This document shows positions 24,839 through 34,509 of a DNA stretch of 37,372 nt, one piece after another. The DNA lies in assembly GCA_026397755.1 (NCBI GenBank), contig JAPLUF010000128.1:1-37372 (forward strand). The letters run 5' to 3'. Each line of letters starts with the position of its first letter. The stretch's first letter is position 1. The stretch is from Verrucomicrobiota bacterium (GTDB lineage: Bacteria; Verrucomicrobiota; Verrucomicrobiia; Limisphaerales; UBA9464). The notes under the pieces are model-generated. The model was given only the letters and a program-made list of their open reading frames with translations, was not told the DNA's origin and ran no database searches. Made by a program: the position numbers and the translations under genes.

Positions 24839-25237
24839 ATGTTATTGACTCCACTTCAATGGGTTTTGGTGGGTATCGCGGCGGCGGCTCTTTGGGTTGG
24901 CGTCTGGTATTGGTTTCGCACTCGCTTGCGCTATGTCATCGGCCAGAGCTCCCGACGGGTGGTTTTTGGTAAAACCACAGTTCGGCGGGTGCCTTTCGAA
25001 CAAATCCGGCGGATCCAAAAACCTCGGGGGGGGCTCCCATGGTATTGGACCGAAAATTGGCGCAATGGGTTCTTTGACAGTCACCGGGTTTTGGTCTTGG
25101 AGCGAAACACGGGTTGGTTCCCGTGGTTTGTGATCACTCCCTCCCGTCGATATGAGTTCCGATTCCAATTGAGGGACGCTATGGCTCGTCACGGAGTTCA
25201 GACCGAGGACGAAGGCGCAGTTGAAGATCTAGAATGA
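24839..25237 (+). CDS. Small membrane protein with a possible PH-like domain
   Basis: This 132-residue protein has one N-terminal membrane segment (about 5-26). A soluble, strand-rich C-terminal part follows: RYVIGQSSRRVVFGK, RVPFEQIRRIQKP, then RVLVLERNTGWFPWFVITPSRRYEF. The Val-x-Phe-x-x-Ile-x-x-Ile pattern recalls bacterial PH domains (YdbS/YdbT type), but the match is weak. It is probably cotranscribed with the preceding membrane protein. Confidence 0.65.
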   Translation: MLLTPLQWVLVGIAAAALWVGVWYWFRTRLRYVIGQSSRRVVFGKTTVRRVPFEQIRRIQKPRGGLPWYWTENWRNGFFDSHRVLVLERNTGWFPWFVITPSRRYEFRFQLRDAMARHGVQTEDEGAVEDLE

Positions 25238-25303
25238 TTCTCGAGCAAGTGGGCCCCGGCATCGTTGCCGAACGGCCAGGGGTTGATTAGCGTCTGGCCC
25301 GAA

Positions 25304-26674
25304 ATGCGATCATTGCTGATTTCAGGCGGGCGGGTGGTGGATCCGGCCAATGGACTCGACGGTGCAGCCGATGTCTTGGTGACCGATGGTCGAATCGCCC
25401 GGGTTGGTCTGTCCCTTCAGGCCCCGGCGGAGGCCGAACGGATTGACGCCACCGGGTTGGTGGTGTGTCCCGGACTGATCGACCTTCATGTCCATTTTCG
25501 TGAACCGGGACAGACCGCCAAGGAGACGATCGCCACCGGCGCTCAGGCGGCCGCCCGCGGTGGCTTCACCACGGTGGTTTGCATGCCGAACACGCAGCCG
25601 TCGATCGATTCAGCCAGCACTGTGGCCCTCATCCAGGAAAAGGCCCGCACGGCGGTGATTCGGATCGAGGTCTCCGGTGCGATGAGTAAGGGCATTCAGG
25701 GCGAAGAATTGGCGTCGATCGGTTCATTGGCTAAGGCCGGCGTGGTGGCGTTGACCGATGACGGTCATTGCATCCAGAACAACGATTTGATGCGCCGTGC
25801 CCTGGAATACGCCCGTCAGTTCGGACTGCCCGTGATGGACCACTGCCAAGACTACGGGATGGTCATGAATGGCGTGATGCACGAGGGGCTTCAAAGCCTT
25901 CGTCTGGGGCTCCGCGGATGGCCTGCTGCCGGTGAAGAGTTGATCGTCGCCCGCAACATCCTCTTGGCCGAACAAACTGGAACGCCAGTGCATTGTCAGC
26001 ACATGAGTGCGGCTGGCAGCGTTCGGCTGATTCGCGAAGCCAAAAAGCGTGGGGTGCCGATTTCTGGAGAGGCCTGCCCGCATCATTTCACACTCACCGA
26101 TTCGACCATCGCTGGCAGTGCAGAGTTTTGGGCTGGAGATGGCGCGGAATTGGCTCGGCGCGTCTTTCAGGGCCACCCGCTGCCTACTTGGCCCATTTAC
26201 CACACCCACTTTAAGATGAATCCGCCGTTGCGAACTGCGGCGGATCGGGAGGCGATTCTCGAGGGGTTGGTTGATGGAACCTTGGAGATTATTGCCAGCG
26301 ACCACGCTCCTCACACCGAGTCGGAGAAGGAAGTCGAATTTGACGACGCGCCCTTCGGGATCGTGGGTTTGGAACTCGAGCTGCCTCTATCTCTGATGCA
26401 GCTTTACCATACGGGGCGGCTTTCGCTTTCCGGGGTACTCGAGAAACTCACGATCAATCCGGCCCGTTTCCTCAAACTGTCCGAGGGTCGAGGGACGCTT
26501 TCGGTGGGGGCATGGGGCGATATTACTCTGTTTGATCCAGAGGCTTCCTGGGTTTGTGACCGTCGCGACACGGACAGTCTTAGCCAGAACAATCCCTTCC
26601 ACGGATGGCCCATAAAAGGGCGAGTGACGGGGACTTTCGTCGGTGGGCAGCGCGTATTTTCTTTAAGTAGGTGA
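25304..26674 (+). CDS. pyrC: Dihydroorotase
   Basis: This enzyme interconverts carbamoyl-aspartate and dihydroorotate in pyrimidine synthesis. The 456-residue, class I protein has DLHVHFREPGQTAKE with zinc-ligand histidines, MPNTQPS, VVALTDDG, CQHMSAAGSV, EACPHHFTLT and the catalytic SDHAPH. About 25 extra residues lie between LTDSTI and MNPPLR compared with many DHOases; this may be a lineage insertion. The start at 25304 (MRSLLISGG) is the natural beginning of the fold, although the frame stays open to 25265. pyrB is not adjacent in this window. Confidence 0.93.
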   Translation: MRSLLISGGRVVDPANGLDGAADVLVTDGRIARVGLSLQAPAEAERIDATGLVVCPGLIDLHVHFREPGQTAKETIATGAQAAARGGFTTVVCMPNTQPSIDSASTVALIQEKARTAVIRIEVSGAMSKGIQGEELASIGSLAKAGVVALTDDGHCIQNNDLMRRALEYARQFGLPVMDHCQDYGMVMNGVMHEGLQSLRLGLRGWPAAGEELIVARNILLAEQTGTPVHCQHMSAAGSVRLIREAKKRGVPISGEACPHHFTLTDSTIAGSAEFWAGDGAELARRVFQGHPLPTWPIYHTHFKMNPPLRTAADREAILEGLVDGTLEIIASDHAPHTESEKEVEFDDAPFGIVGLELELPLSLMQLYHTGRLSLSGVLEKLTINPARFLKLSEGRGTLSVGAWGDITLFDPEASWVCDRRDTDSLSQNNPFHGWPIKGRVTGTFVGGQRVFSLSR

Positions 26675-26873
26675 ACTGGTGACTCCGCAAGACAAGGCCT
26701 TCGCTCGCTGAGGAGTTTCTGGGGAAGTAAAACGTGTGGGTTGTGCGCGAGGAGGGGCTTCCGAGGCTTGGTTTGGGTAGTCCCGCTACTGCCTGATGGA
26801 GTCGAACCGGGTGTTTTTTGGTAATTGGGGTTTGGGCTGGATCGGGGTATTATTGATGCAATACTGTTAAATT
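26675..26873. other. Intergenic region pyrC to CAP-domain gene
   Basis: About 200 bases with no gene. A weak stem (ACTCC at 26682-26686 with GGAGT at 26712-26716) lies after pyrC. The AT-rich stretch just before 26874 probably carries the promoter of the next gene, but I cannot fix its boxes. Confidence 0.35.
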
Positions 26874-28958
26874 ATGATGCTCGGACGGATTTGGATGTTC
26901 CTAATGGCGTTGACGGGGATCCTATCCCTCCGGGTCGGGGCGGTTGATCCGCAGCCGGCGCCTCCAGCGATTCGGTTCTCACCCGGTTTGGCGGAGGCTC
27001 CGTTGGCTAAACGCCTCGAGACCGTGGGTGCGGGTGTGGTCGCTCCATGGCGTGAGTATTCCATCGGGGATCCGACTTCCGAGGAGCAAATGTATCTCGA
27101 ATACATTAATCGGGCCCGAGCTTCGCCTTGGGAAGAAGGGTACTTGCTGGCGACGAGCTCCGATGCAGAGATTCAGTTCACCTATGGTTTTTTTGGCGTC
27201 GATCTCCAGCGGGTCGTCGATGAGATCGCAGCGTACCCGCCTCAGCCGCCGCTGGCCTTCGAGCCGCGACTCATCAAAATCGCCCGCAGCCACAGTGAGT
27301 ACATGCTGCAAAATGCCGTCCAAGAGCATGAGGAACGAGACCCGGCGACCGGTGCTGTCATTAACACGACCTCCTCCCGTTTGCTGGGAACTGGTTACCC
27401 GCTGAGCGCCGGGGGTGAGAGTGTTTATGCTTACGCCAAGTTCCCACTGGAGGGGCACGCCAGTTTCGAAGTCGATTGGGGCTTTGAAGAGGGTGGTGTT
27501 CAGCGTCCGCCCGGACATCGTAACAGCAACCACGAAGGAGCGTTTCGGGAGTTGGGAGTCGGGGTGGTGCATGGAACCCGTTCCCGCGTGACCCCTCCGT
27601 TCACCAATATTGTGGGAACCAACGTGGTCATCACTCCGGCGGTGACCAACACTGTGGGTCCCAGCTTGGTGACACTGGATTTCGGGGCCCGTACCGGCCC
27701 ACAACCGCTGGTAACCGGTGTGGTGTATTACGACTTCAATACCAACGGTTTCTACGATGTGGATGAGGGGGTGCCGGGAGTTCGAGTGGAGGGAGAAACT
27801 TCTGGTTGGTTCGCCCTGACCCGTAGTTCCGGGGGGTATGCCATTCCCGCAGCGGAGGGAACCCAGAGGGTTCGTTTTTTGAGCGGTGACTACGAACTCG
27901 GAACCCGCACGGTGACTGTCATCGCCGGAAAGAATGTGAAGCAGGACTGGGTGCTGCCCTACGGCGGGACCCGAGTGCTAGGCCCCACTTCCGCATCGTC
28001 CGTCGGTCTGAACGTGTTCCGGGTTGAGCCCGTATTGGGAGCCTCTGGTTACGAGTGGGCCTCCATGCGTTGGGATGCTTTCACCGGGGTCGAGGGTGCC
28101 GAGGATGGAGGCGTGCGCTTTCAGTTCAGTGGTCTGGAAGGTTGGGATCCGGTGAAGCTGGGAACTCCAGCCTCTGGGACTCGCTCCTTCCAATTGGTTC
28201 ACACCAATGGGCTGGACCAGATTCTTCAGTTCCAGCCGAGGATCCGCCCAAGCACTGGAGCCGAGATTCGCTTCAAGTCCTTCCTGGGCTACACGACCAC
28301 GAACCAGATCGCCTCAGTGGAAGTTTCTACTAATGGTATTGAGTGGACAGTGCTCCTGCGGGAGCGGGGACGCGGTATTTCAGTGACTCCCAACGGCAGC
28401 TATGTGACCAAGTTTGTCTCGCTGGCCGCCTGGGTTGGGGTGGAACTGCGGGTTCGATTTCGTTTCTTTGTGGAACCCGTTGAGGGTGCCCGGTTTTACA
28501 GTCAGACCCAGCCGTCCTTTGGATGGTCTCTCGACGATCTTCAATTCACTAACTCGCAGGTAGGTACCGAGCCAGCCACCCACTCATTGGCAGTGGGCGA
28601 GCCCTTTGTCTTCAAGGGCGGTCCTGGGGAAAATTATGAGCTAAAGGCCCGTCCCCGCTTCGGAGGCCAGGTGTTGCCGTACTCGCTTCCGTTGGTTGTG
28701 CGGTTTTCACCAACGGCCGTTGCCTCCGGAACGGTGGTGGTCGAGGGAATCCGCCGGAACGAGTCCGGCCAAGTGGTCATTGATTTTGCACTCACCTCGG
28801 GTGTTGCGCGCGAGTGGGTGCTCCAAGGGCGCACTTCACTCGAGGAAGCGTGGCAAACGGTCCCCGGAGCTAGTTTGGTGGACCCCGGCGCCGGGAGGCT
28901 CAGTTGGGTTCATACGCCACCGGTCGGAAATTTCTTCTATCGGGTGATGGCGCGCTGA
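26874..28958 (+). CDS. Secreted multidomain protein with N-terminal CAP (SCP/YkwD) domain
   Basis: This encodes a 694-residue exported protein with a signal peptide over the first 23 residues. A CAP domain follows (about 65-230), with MYLEYINRARASPWEEG, LAFEPRLIKIARSHSEYM, AGGESVYAYAK and GHRNSNHEGAFRELGVGVV. A segment near residue 285 (GVVYYDFNTNGFYDVDEGVP) has the SdrD-B or prealbumin-like signature seen in surface adhesins. The rest is strand-rich, with FSLDD-like motifs of MAM/immune-inhibitor domains (SFGWSLDDLQF), ending in GNFFYRVMAR. The C-terminus could be a sorting tail, but I cannot identify one. Exact role unknown; extracellular binding or proteolysis are both possible for CAP proteins. 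Confidence 0.8.
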   Translation: MMLGRIWMFLMALTGILSLRVGAVDPQPAPPAIRFSPGLAEAPLAKRLETVGAGVVAPWREYSIGDPTSEEQMYLEYINRARASPWEEGYLLATSSDAEIQFTYGFFGVDLQRVVDEIAAYPPQPPLAFEPRLIKIARSHSEYMLQNAVQEHEERDPATGAVINTTSSRLLGTGYPLSAGGESVYAYAKFPLEGHASFEVDWGFEEGGVQRPPGHRNSNHEGAFRELGVGVVHGTRSRVTPPFTNIVGTNVVITPAVTNTVGPSLVTLDFGARTGPQPLVTGVVYYDFNTNGFYDVDEGVPGVRVEGETSGWFALTRSSGGYAIPAAEGTQRVRFLSGDYELGTRTVTVIAGKNVKQDWVLPYGGTRVLGPTSASSVGLNVFRVEPVLGASGYEWASMRWDAFTGVEGAEDGGVRFQFSGLEGWDPVKLGTPASGTRSFQLVHTNGLDQILQFQPRIRPSTGAEIRFKSFLGYTTTNQIASVEVSTNGIEWTVLLRERGRGISVTPNGSYVTKFVSLAAWVGVELRVRFRFFVEPVEGARFYSQTQPSFGWSLDDLQFTNSQVGTEPATHSLAVGEPFVFKGGPGENYELKARPRFGGQVLPYSLPLVVRFSPTAVASGTVVVEGIRRNESGQVVIDFALTSGVAREWVLQGRTSLEEAWQTVPGASLVDPGAGRLSWVHTPPVGNFFYRVMAR

Positions 28959-29008
28959 GGGGGGTAAAATTGTGGGCTTTAGACCCCCACAAATCCCCTG
29001 TCAGACCC

Positions 29009-29037
29009 TTAAGATGGCTGCAAGCCAACCTTATACT
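29009..29037 (+). promoter_or_regulatory. Candidate sigma-70-type promoter of sdhCAB
   Basis: TTAAGA (29009-29014), 17 bases, then TATACT (29032-29037). Matches to the consensus are 4 of 6 and 5 of 6. It would start transcription near 29044 and leave a leader of about 85 bases before sdhC. A weak hairpin TGTGGG/CCCACA at 28971-28991 after the CAP gene lies just upstream. Confidence 0.45.
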
Positions 29038-29128
29038 GTCGCAGAACGTTTGACGGTTTGGTTGTAAGGGAAGTATCTGGCGATGTGGAATTATTGAAAC
29101 CCCGAGTTTCTGCGGTGATTTTGATCCA

Positions 29129-29893
29129 ATGAACCTGCTGCAACGCGTTTGGCGATCCTCCCTAGGGAAGAAGTACCTGATGGCCTTGACCGGCCTGGCG
29201 CTCTTCGGTTTCGTCGTCGGCCATCTGGTGGGCAATCTCCAGGTATTCGGTAACCCGGAGTTGATTAACTCCTACGCTTACTTCCTGAAGTCCAAGCCAG
29301 GACTCCTGTGGGGAGCCCGATTGGGGTTGTTGGCCACGGTGACGGTCCATGTGGCTGCCGCGCTCACCCTCAGCGCGGCCAATAAGGCGGCGCGTCCGGT
29401 CGGCTATGTGGGCGGGTCAGCCTATGGCTCCAGTTGGCGTTCACGCTACATGCTGGTCAGCGGCCTCGTGATCATGGCCTTCGTCCTCTACCATCTGCTG
29501 CACTACACCGTGCAGTTGTCCCCGGTGAACGGTGTGAAGGGTGGTTTGGATTTCCGTTCTCTGACCGCCCGTCTGGCCGATGGCACCCAGGTCCAGGATG
29601 TGTACGCGATGATGGTTCACGGATTCCAAGTGGGTTGGGTTTCGCTTTTCTACCTGATTGCCCAGGCCTTGCTGTTCATCCATCTCGGCCATGGGTTGTC
29701 CTCGATGTTCCAGTCGCTGGGCTTGCGCAACCACGTTTGGGGATCTCGGATCGCCGCCTTTGCCCAAGTGGCCAGCTTCGCGGTGTTTTTGGGATATGCT
29801 TCGATCCCGGTGGCGGTGCTGACCGGCATGGGGAGCGACTACGTTAAGAACCTCACGAAAGCGCCGACGACCAACACGGAGACTCTTCGCTGA
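29129..29893 (+). CDS. sdhC: Succinate dehydrogenase cytochrome b subunit
   Basis: This is a 254-residue membrane anchor of succinate:quinone oxidoreductase, of the single-subunit five-helix type found in Bacteroidetes, Bacillus and PVC bacteria. Five hydrophobic helices are visible, with conserved His residues inside them ([45 protein letters not shown]) that fit two haem b groups. It begins [22 protein letters not shown], typical of the family. The start of sdhA is one base after its stop. Confidence 0.93.
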   Translation: MNLLQRVWRSSLGKKYLMALTGLALFGFVVGHLVGNLQVFGNPELINSYAYFLKSKPGLLWGARLGLLATVTVHVAAALTLSAANKAARPVGYVGGSAYGSSWRSRYMLVSGLVIMAFVLYHLLHYTVQLSPVNGVKGGLDFRSLTARLADGTQVQDVYAMMVHGFQVGWVSLFYLIAQALLFIHLGHGLSSMFQSLGLRNHVWGSRIAAFAQVASFAVFLGYASIPVAVLTGMGSDYVKNLTKAPTTNTETLR

Positions 29894-29894
29894 T

Positions 29895-31856
29895 ATGGCC
29901 ACGCTCAATTCTCAGATTCCCTCCGGCCCTCTGGCTGACAAGTGGGAGAAACACAAGTTCGGCTCCAAGCTGATCAATCCGGCCAACAAGCGGAAATACA
30001 AGGTCATCGTGGTCGGTGCCGGATTGGCCGGTTCCAGCGCCTCAGCGACCTTGGCCGAGTTGGGCTACGAGGTGCACAACTTCGTGTTCCACGGTTCCCC
30101 CCGTCGGGCCCATTCGGTGGCTGCTCAAGGTGGCATTAACGCGGCCAAGAATTACCAGAACGACGGTGATTCAGTGCATCGCCTGTTTTACGACACCATT
30201 AAGGGAGGCGATTACCGTGCCCGGGAGGCCAATGTCCACCGTCTGGCTGAGGTCTCGGTGAGCATCATCGATCAATGTGCTGCGCAGGGTGTCCCGTTTG
30301 CTCGTGAGTACGGTGGGTTGCTAGACAACCGGTCCTTCGGCGGTGCACAAGTTTCCCGCACTTTTTACGCCCGCGGCCAAACGGGTCAGCAGCTTCTGCT
30401 GGGCGCTTATTCGGCGCTGAACAAGATGATTGCTGCGGGTGGGATTCACTCCCATACCCACACCGAAATGCTCGATCTGGTGGTGGTCGATGGCAACGCC
30501 AAGGGCATCATCGTCCGCAACTTGCAGACAGGCGAAATCACCCGGCACAGCGCCGATGCGGTCGTTCTCGCCACCGGCGGCTATGGCAACGTCTACAACC
30601 TGTCCACCTACGCCCGCGGTTCCAACGTCACGGCCAGTTGGCGCGCCTACAAGCGCGGCGCCTGCTTCGCCAATCCCTGCTACACGCAAATTCACCCGAC
30701 GTGCATCCCGGTGTCGGGCGACTATCAGTCCAAGCTGACCCTGATGTCAGAGTCGCTTCGCAATGACGGACGCATTTGGGTTCCGAAGCGCAAGGAAGAC
30801 TGCAAGAAGAACCCCGCCGACATCGCCGAGGGTGATCGCGACTACTATCTGGAGCGCATGTACTCGGCCTTCGGCAATCTCGCCCCGCGCGACGTTGCCA
30901 GCCGAGCTGCCAAGTCCGTCTGCGACGAAGGGCGAGGTATTGGCGACACCGGGCTGGGTGTCTATCTGGATTTCGGTGACTCCATCCAGCGTTTAGGCGA
31001 AGGCAAGGTGCGCGAGCGCTACGGCAATCTGTTCTCGATGTACCACGAGATCACCAACGAGGATGCCTACAAGACGCCGATGCGCATTTACCCGGCGGTT
31101 CACTACACCATGGGTGGTCTTTGGGTGGACTACAACCTGATGAGCAACATCCCCGGCTTGTTCGTGCTGGGTGAGGCCAATTTCTCGGATCACGGGGCCA
31201 ATCGACTCGGAGCCAGCGCCCTGATGCAGGGACTCTCCGACGGTTACTTCGTACTCCCGAGCACCATCACTACCTACTTGGCCAATGTGAAGGCTGGGGG
31301 CCGTCCGGCGACCGATCGCGGGGAGTTTAAACAGGCTGAGGAAGAAGTTCAAAAATTCACCCGCCAAGTCACTTCGAGCAACGGCAAGCGCACGCCCGAC
31401 AGTTTCCACAAGCAGTTGGGCAAGATCATGTGGGACTACTGCGGCATGGCTCGGAGCGCGACGGGTCTTCAGAAGGGCATTCAGCTCATCGGTGATCTCC
31501 GCGAAGAATACCGCACCAATGTCAAAGCGTTGGGCGAGCCGGACGGTTGGAATCAACCTCTCGAGAAGGCCGGTCGTGTGGCTGACTTCATCGAGTTGGG
31601 TGAGCTCATGTGTCGCGACGCGCTCATGCGCGAGGAGAGTTGCGGTGGACACTTCCGCGAGGAGTACCAGTACACGCCCAATGACGCTGAAGTCCAGCAG
31701 GGCATCGTCAATGCGGGCGACGTGAAGCGCCGTGACGACCAGTTCGCTTTCGTGGCGGCCTGGGAATACGCCGGAGCCCCTGACAAGGCCCCGATCCTGA
31801 ACAAAGAGCCGCTCATCTACGAAGAAGTGAAGATGAGCACCCGGAGCTACAAGTAA
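29895..31856 (+). CDS. sdhA: Succinate dehydrogenase flavoprotein subunit
   Basis: SdhA carries covalent FAD and oxidises succinate to fumarate. The 653-residue protein has the Rossmann motif [15 protein letters not shown] and the histidyl-FAD site [24 protein letters not shown]. Also present are [23 protein letters not shown], the active-site region [12 protein letters not shown] and [12 protein letters not shown]. Length and insertions match the Bacteroidetes-type enzyme that pairs with a single SdhC. It is one base from sdhC and 32 bases from sdhB. Confidence 0.97.
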   Translation: MATLNSQIPSGPLADKWEKHKFGSKLINPANKRKYKVIVVGAGLAGSSASATLAELGYEVHNFVFHGSPRRAHSVAAQGGINAAKNYQNDGDSVHRLFYDTIKGGDYRAREANVHRLAEVSVSIIDQCAAQGVPFAREYGGLLDNRSFGGAQVSRTFYARGQTGQQLLLGAYSALNKMIAAGGIHSHTHTEMLDLVVVDGNAKGIIVRNLQTGEITRHSADAVVLATGGYGNVYNLSTYARGSNVTASWRAYKRGACFANPCYTQIHPTCIPVSGDYQSKLTLMSESLRNDGRIWVPKRKEDCKKNPADIAEGDRDYYLERMYSAFGNLAPRDVASRAAKSVCDEGRGIGDTGLGVYLDFGDSIQRLGEGKVRERYGNLFSMYHEITNEDAYKTPMRIYPAVHYTMGGLWVDYNLMSNIPGLFVLGEANFSDHGANRLGASALMQGLSDGYFVLPSTITTYLANVKAGGRPATDRGEFKQAEEEVQKFTRQVTSSNGKRTPDSFHKQLGKIMWDYCGMARSATGLQKGIQLIGDLREEYRTNVKALGEPDGWNQPLEKAGRVADFIELGELMCRDALMREESCGGHFREEYQYTPNDAEVQQGIVNAGDVKRRDDQFAFVAAWEYAGAPDKAPILNKEPLIYEEVKMSTRSYK

Positions 31857-31888
31857 CCCGCAGCCGCACAATCCTTTCCCTACTGCCA

Positions 31889-32665
31889 ATGAAAGTTAGC
31901 CTGAAAGTCTGGCGCCAGAAGAACGCGAATGCCGCGGGCGAGTTCAAGACCTACGCGTCTCCCGAGCTGAATCCTAAAATGTCGTTCCTGGAGATGCTTG
32001 ACGTGGTGAACGAAGAGCTCTCTAACCGGGGCGAAGATCCCATTGCCTTCGACCACGATTGCCGCGAGGGCATTTGTGGCACCTGCTCGTTGGTTATCGA
32101 TGGCAAGCCCCACGGTCCTCACAAGGGCGTGGCCACGTGCCAGACCTACATGCGCAGCTTCAGCAATGGCGACGAGATCGTCATCGAGCCCTGGCGCGCC
32201 AAGGCCTTTCCAATCATTAAGGATTTGGTGTGTGACCGGAAGTCCTTCGACCGCATCCAGCAGGCCGGAGGATTCATCACTGTCCGCACCGGAAGCGCGC
32301 CCGATGCCAACAGCATCCCGGTGCCGAAGGAGAACGCCGATTTGGCGATGGATGCCGCTCAGTGCATTGGCTGCGGGGCCTGCGTGGCCGCCTGCAAGAA
32401 CGCCAGCGCCATGCTCTTCGTGGCCGCCAAGGTGTCCCATTTGGGTTTGATGCCGCAGGGACAACCCGAGCGTTACAAGCGCGTCAAATCCATGGTGGAA
32501 CAAATGGATACCGAGGGTTTCGGAGCCTGCACCGTGACGGGAAGCTGCGAGGCGGTTTGCCCGAAAGAAATCTCCCTCGACTTCATCGCCCGGATGAATC
32601 GCGACTACGCCGTGGCCCTCATCAAGGGAGAACCCAAGCAGGTGGCTGGCGGTGGCGCAGGTTGA
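31889..32665 (+). CDS. sdhB: Succinate dehydrogenase iron-sulfur subunit
   Basis: SdhB passes electrons from FAD to quinone. The 258-residue protein has the [2Fe-2S] cysteines C58, C63, C66 and C84 (CREGICGTC...ATCQ). It also has the [4Fe-4S] set [11 protein letters not shown] at 159-169 and the [3Fe-4S] set [14 protein letters not shown] at 214-224. It completes the sdhCAB operon. The tail ends in a Gly/Ala-rich stretch. Confidence 0.97.
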   Translation: MKVSLKVWRQKNANAAGEFKTYASPELNPKMSFLEMLDVVNEELSNRGEDPIAFDHDCREGICGTCSLVIDGKPHGPHKGVATCQTYMRSFSNGDEIVIEPWRAKAFPIIKDLVCDRKSFDRIQQAGGFITVRTGSAPDANSIPVPKENADLAMDAAQCIGCGACVAACKNASAMLFVAAKVSHLGLMPQGQPERYKRVKSMVEQMDTEGFGACTVTGSCEAVCPKEISLDFIARMNRDYAVALIKGEPKQVAGGGAG

Positions 32666-32672
32666 CTGTCTA

Positions 32673-32740
32673 GGGCTTTTTTAGCCCATGGTCGAAGCAT
32701 CGTGAGGGCCCTCGTGAGGGCCATCTCGATGGCTAAAAAT
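32673..32740 (+). promoter_or_regulatory. Structured element with two mutually exclusive hairpins
   Basis: A short hairpin GGGCT-TTTTT-AGCCC lies at 32673-32687. Its right half (TTTTTAGCC, 32678-32686) can instead pair with GGCTAAAAA at 32731-32739. Inside that outer stem, 32698-32713 pairs with 32716-32731 in 14 of 16 positions. The element sits between sdhB and the pseudopilin, ending 66 bases before the latter's start. It could be a terminator or antiterminator for sdhCAB, or a leader of the pseudopilin gene. The pairing is seen in the sequence; the switch is inference. Confidence 0.45.
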
Positions 32741-32805
32741 GCTCCTCTAAACTTGCAAATCGGAAGTTCCGGCTCGAAGATGTTCTCACCCTAGTTAGAA
32801 AATAC

Positions 32806-33657
32806 ATGAAGATCTCTCATAAGGTTTCGGTGGATACCCAGCGCCAAGGTTTTACGCTCATTGAGCTGTTGGTGGTCATTGCCATTATTGCCATTCTCGC
32901 CGGCATGCTCTTGCCCGCACTCGGCAAGGCCAAGTCTAAAGCACAAGGCATCATGTGCATGAACAACGGCAAGCAGCTCATGTTGGGCTGGACCCTGTAC
33001 TCCGGTGACAATTCTGATGCGGTGTGCCGCACGGCGGGTCTGGATTCTTTGGTTTCCGCGACGAGCGCGACGCGCAATTATCCACTGAACCAGTGGTGCA
33101 TGGGCACCATGGATGTGGGCAATGTGGCGACCAATAGCACATTGATCATGCATTCGGCGATGTACGGGTTTGTGAACGCGCTCGGGCCCTACAAGTGCCC
33201 GTCGGATCGTCACTCGTGGCAGGGCGGCACTCGCCGTCCTCTTGGCGGTGGTGGTATCCTGACGGTTCGTTCCATGTCGATGAATGCTTGGATGAACCCA
33301 ATTAATGCTTGGGCCGCCGATAGCAGCAGCGGCGGTTATCAAGGTGCCGGTATCACTAGCTTCCGTCGTCAGTCTCAGATCCAACGTCCGACCGACACTT
33401 GGGTGACCATTGATGAGAACCCGGCTTCCATTAACGACGGATGGTTCGTAGTCGATCCGAATTCCGGAAATTGGGTGGATATTCCGGCGACCTACCACAA
33501 CGGTGCGGGTGGCCTGTCCTTCGCAGATGGTCACTCCGAGATCAAGCGGTGGCGCGACGGTAACGTCACTAAGAAGGGTGCTAGCATCGGAGCATCTCCA
33601 GCGGACCGTGGCATTGACCTCAATTGGATGAAGGAGCGCAGCACATACGCTCGCTGA
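32806..33657 (+). CDS. Type II secretion pseudopilin-like protein with H-x9-DG motif
   Basis: This is a 283-residue protein of the same kind as the one at 5015-5797. After a short charged leader ([14 protein letters not shown]) it has the prepilin site and helix [19 protein letters not shown]. The mid-region holds [11 protein letters not shown], and the C-terminal motif is [20 protein letters not shown]. It is monocistronic, with a structured leader and a strong terminator, so it is possibly highly expressed. The two pseudopilins share the leader and the C-terminal motif but differ in between. Confidence 0.9.
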   Translation: MKISHKVSVDTQRQGFTLIELLVVIAIIAILAGMLLPALGKAKSKAQGIMCMNNGKQLMLGWTLYSGDNSDAVCRTAGLDSLVSATSATRNYPLNQWCMGTMDVGNVATNSTLIMHSAMYGFVNALGPYKCPSDRHSWQGGTRRPLGGGGILTVRSMSMNAWMNPINAWAADSSSGGYQGAGITSFRRQSQIQRPTDTWVTIDENPASINDGWFVVDPNSGNWVDIPATYHNGAGGLSFADGHSEIKRWRDGNVTKKGASIGASPADRGIDLNWMKERSTYAR

Positions 33658-33682
33658 GCCTTCCGGTTCAAACGATATTTTC

Positions 33683-33709
33683 AAAGCCCGCCAATTGGCG
33701 GGCTTTTTT
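33683..33709 (+). terminator. Strong Rho-independent terminator after the pseudopilin
   Basis: A perfect 10-bp stem, AAAGCCCGCC with GGCGGGCTTT, encloses an AATT loop and continues into a T tract. It begins 25 bases after the stop codon. Confidence 0.93.
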
Positions 33710-33712
33710 ATG

Positions 33713-33732
33713 GTGCGCCCGGCAGGGCGCAC
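33713..33732. repeat. Perfect palindromic hairpin after the terminator
   Basis: GTGCGCCC-GGCA-GGGCGCAC is an 8-bp stem with a 4-base loop, 4 bases after the terminator. It has no T tract. It could be a REP-like element or a second transcript-end hairpin. Confidence 0.45.
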
Positions 33733-33846
33733 TCCGGTTTGCCGCGTGGTTTGTGTCACACCGCGATCGGTTGCTGTCCTCCTAGCTGTGCTGGATCCAT
33801 CAAGGCAGGCTTTGACGTCCGACGCCCGTGACGGTGTGATGAGCCC

Positions 33847-34509
33847 ATGCCGCGACGCCCCGCTGTAGACCGTTTTCTGCATGAGCGAGCCCGATTCGCA
33901 TCTGGGATCGAACGTGTGGCCGGAGTAGATGAGGCGGGTCGGGGTCCGCTGGCCGGACCGGTGGTTGCGGCCGCGGTCATTTTGCCTCGCGCTTGGGTCC
34001 TAGAAGGGATTCCGGATGCGTTTGCCGATTTGAACGACTCCAAGCAATTGACCGAAGCTCAGCGGAATCGGTTCTTCGCCGGGCTGACGGGTGATCCAGC
34101 CGTTCGCTACGCCATCGCTGCGGTGGAACCTTCGGTGATTGACGAGATCAACATCTTGCAAGCCACCCATCGTGCGATGAATCAGGCACTGGCCGATTTG
34201 GGGGACGACGTGGATCACGCGTTGGTGGACGGGCGTCCGGTTCGGAGTTTGCGACTGCCCCAGACAGCCTTGGTGAAAGGAGATTCTCTGAGCTACTCCA
34301 TCGCCGCGGCTTCTGTCCTCGCCAAGGTGACCCGCGATCGGGTGATGCGCGAAGCGGATGTGAAATGGCCGGGTTATGGGTTTGCCAGTCACAAAGGCTA
34401 TCCCACACCTGAACACCTAGAGGCCGTCCATCTCCTGGGACCTTGTCCCATCCATCGCCTGAGTTTTGCACCACTCCGACGGCCTGAGCCGGAGCTGTTC
34501 CCAACATGA
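33847..34509 (+). CDS. rnhB: Ribonuclease HII
   Basis: RNase HII cleaves RNA in RNA-DNA hybrids and removes misincorporated ribonucleotides. The 220-residue protein has the catalytic Asp-Glu in VAGVDEAGRGPLAGPVV, the third acid in HALVDGRPV, and the block SIAAASVLAKVTRDRVM. It ends with YGFASHKGYPTPEH and the usual PIHRLSFAPL. The stop overlaps the yraN start by ATGA (34506-34509), a common gene pair. Confidence 0.96.
   Translation: MPRRPAVDRFLHERARFASGIERVAGVDEAGRGPLAGPVVAAAVILPRAWVLEGIPDAFADLNDSKQLTEAQRNRFFAGLTGDPAVRYAIAAVEPSVIDEINILQATHRAMNQALADLGDDVDHALVDGRPVRSLRLPQTALVKGDSLSYSIAAASVLAKVTRDRVMREADVKWPGYGFASHKGYPTPEHLEAVHLLGPCPIHRLSFAPLRRPEPELFPT

Noticed and set aside
30993-31889. Minus-strand open frame (298 codons) opposite sdhA
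   Set aside because: Antisense to the highly conserved SdhA flavoprotein.
32791-33882. Minus-strand open frame (363 codons) opposite the pseudopilin
   Set aside because: It crosses a strong terminator and a gene with clear prepilin motifs; no recognisable sequence.
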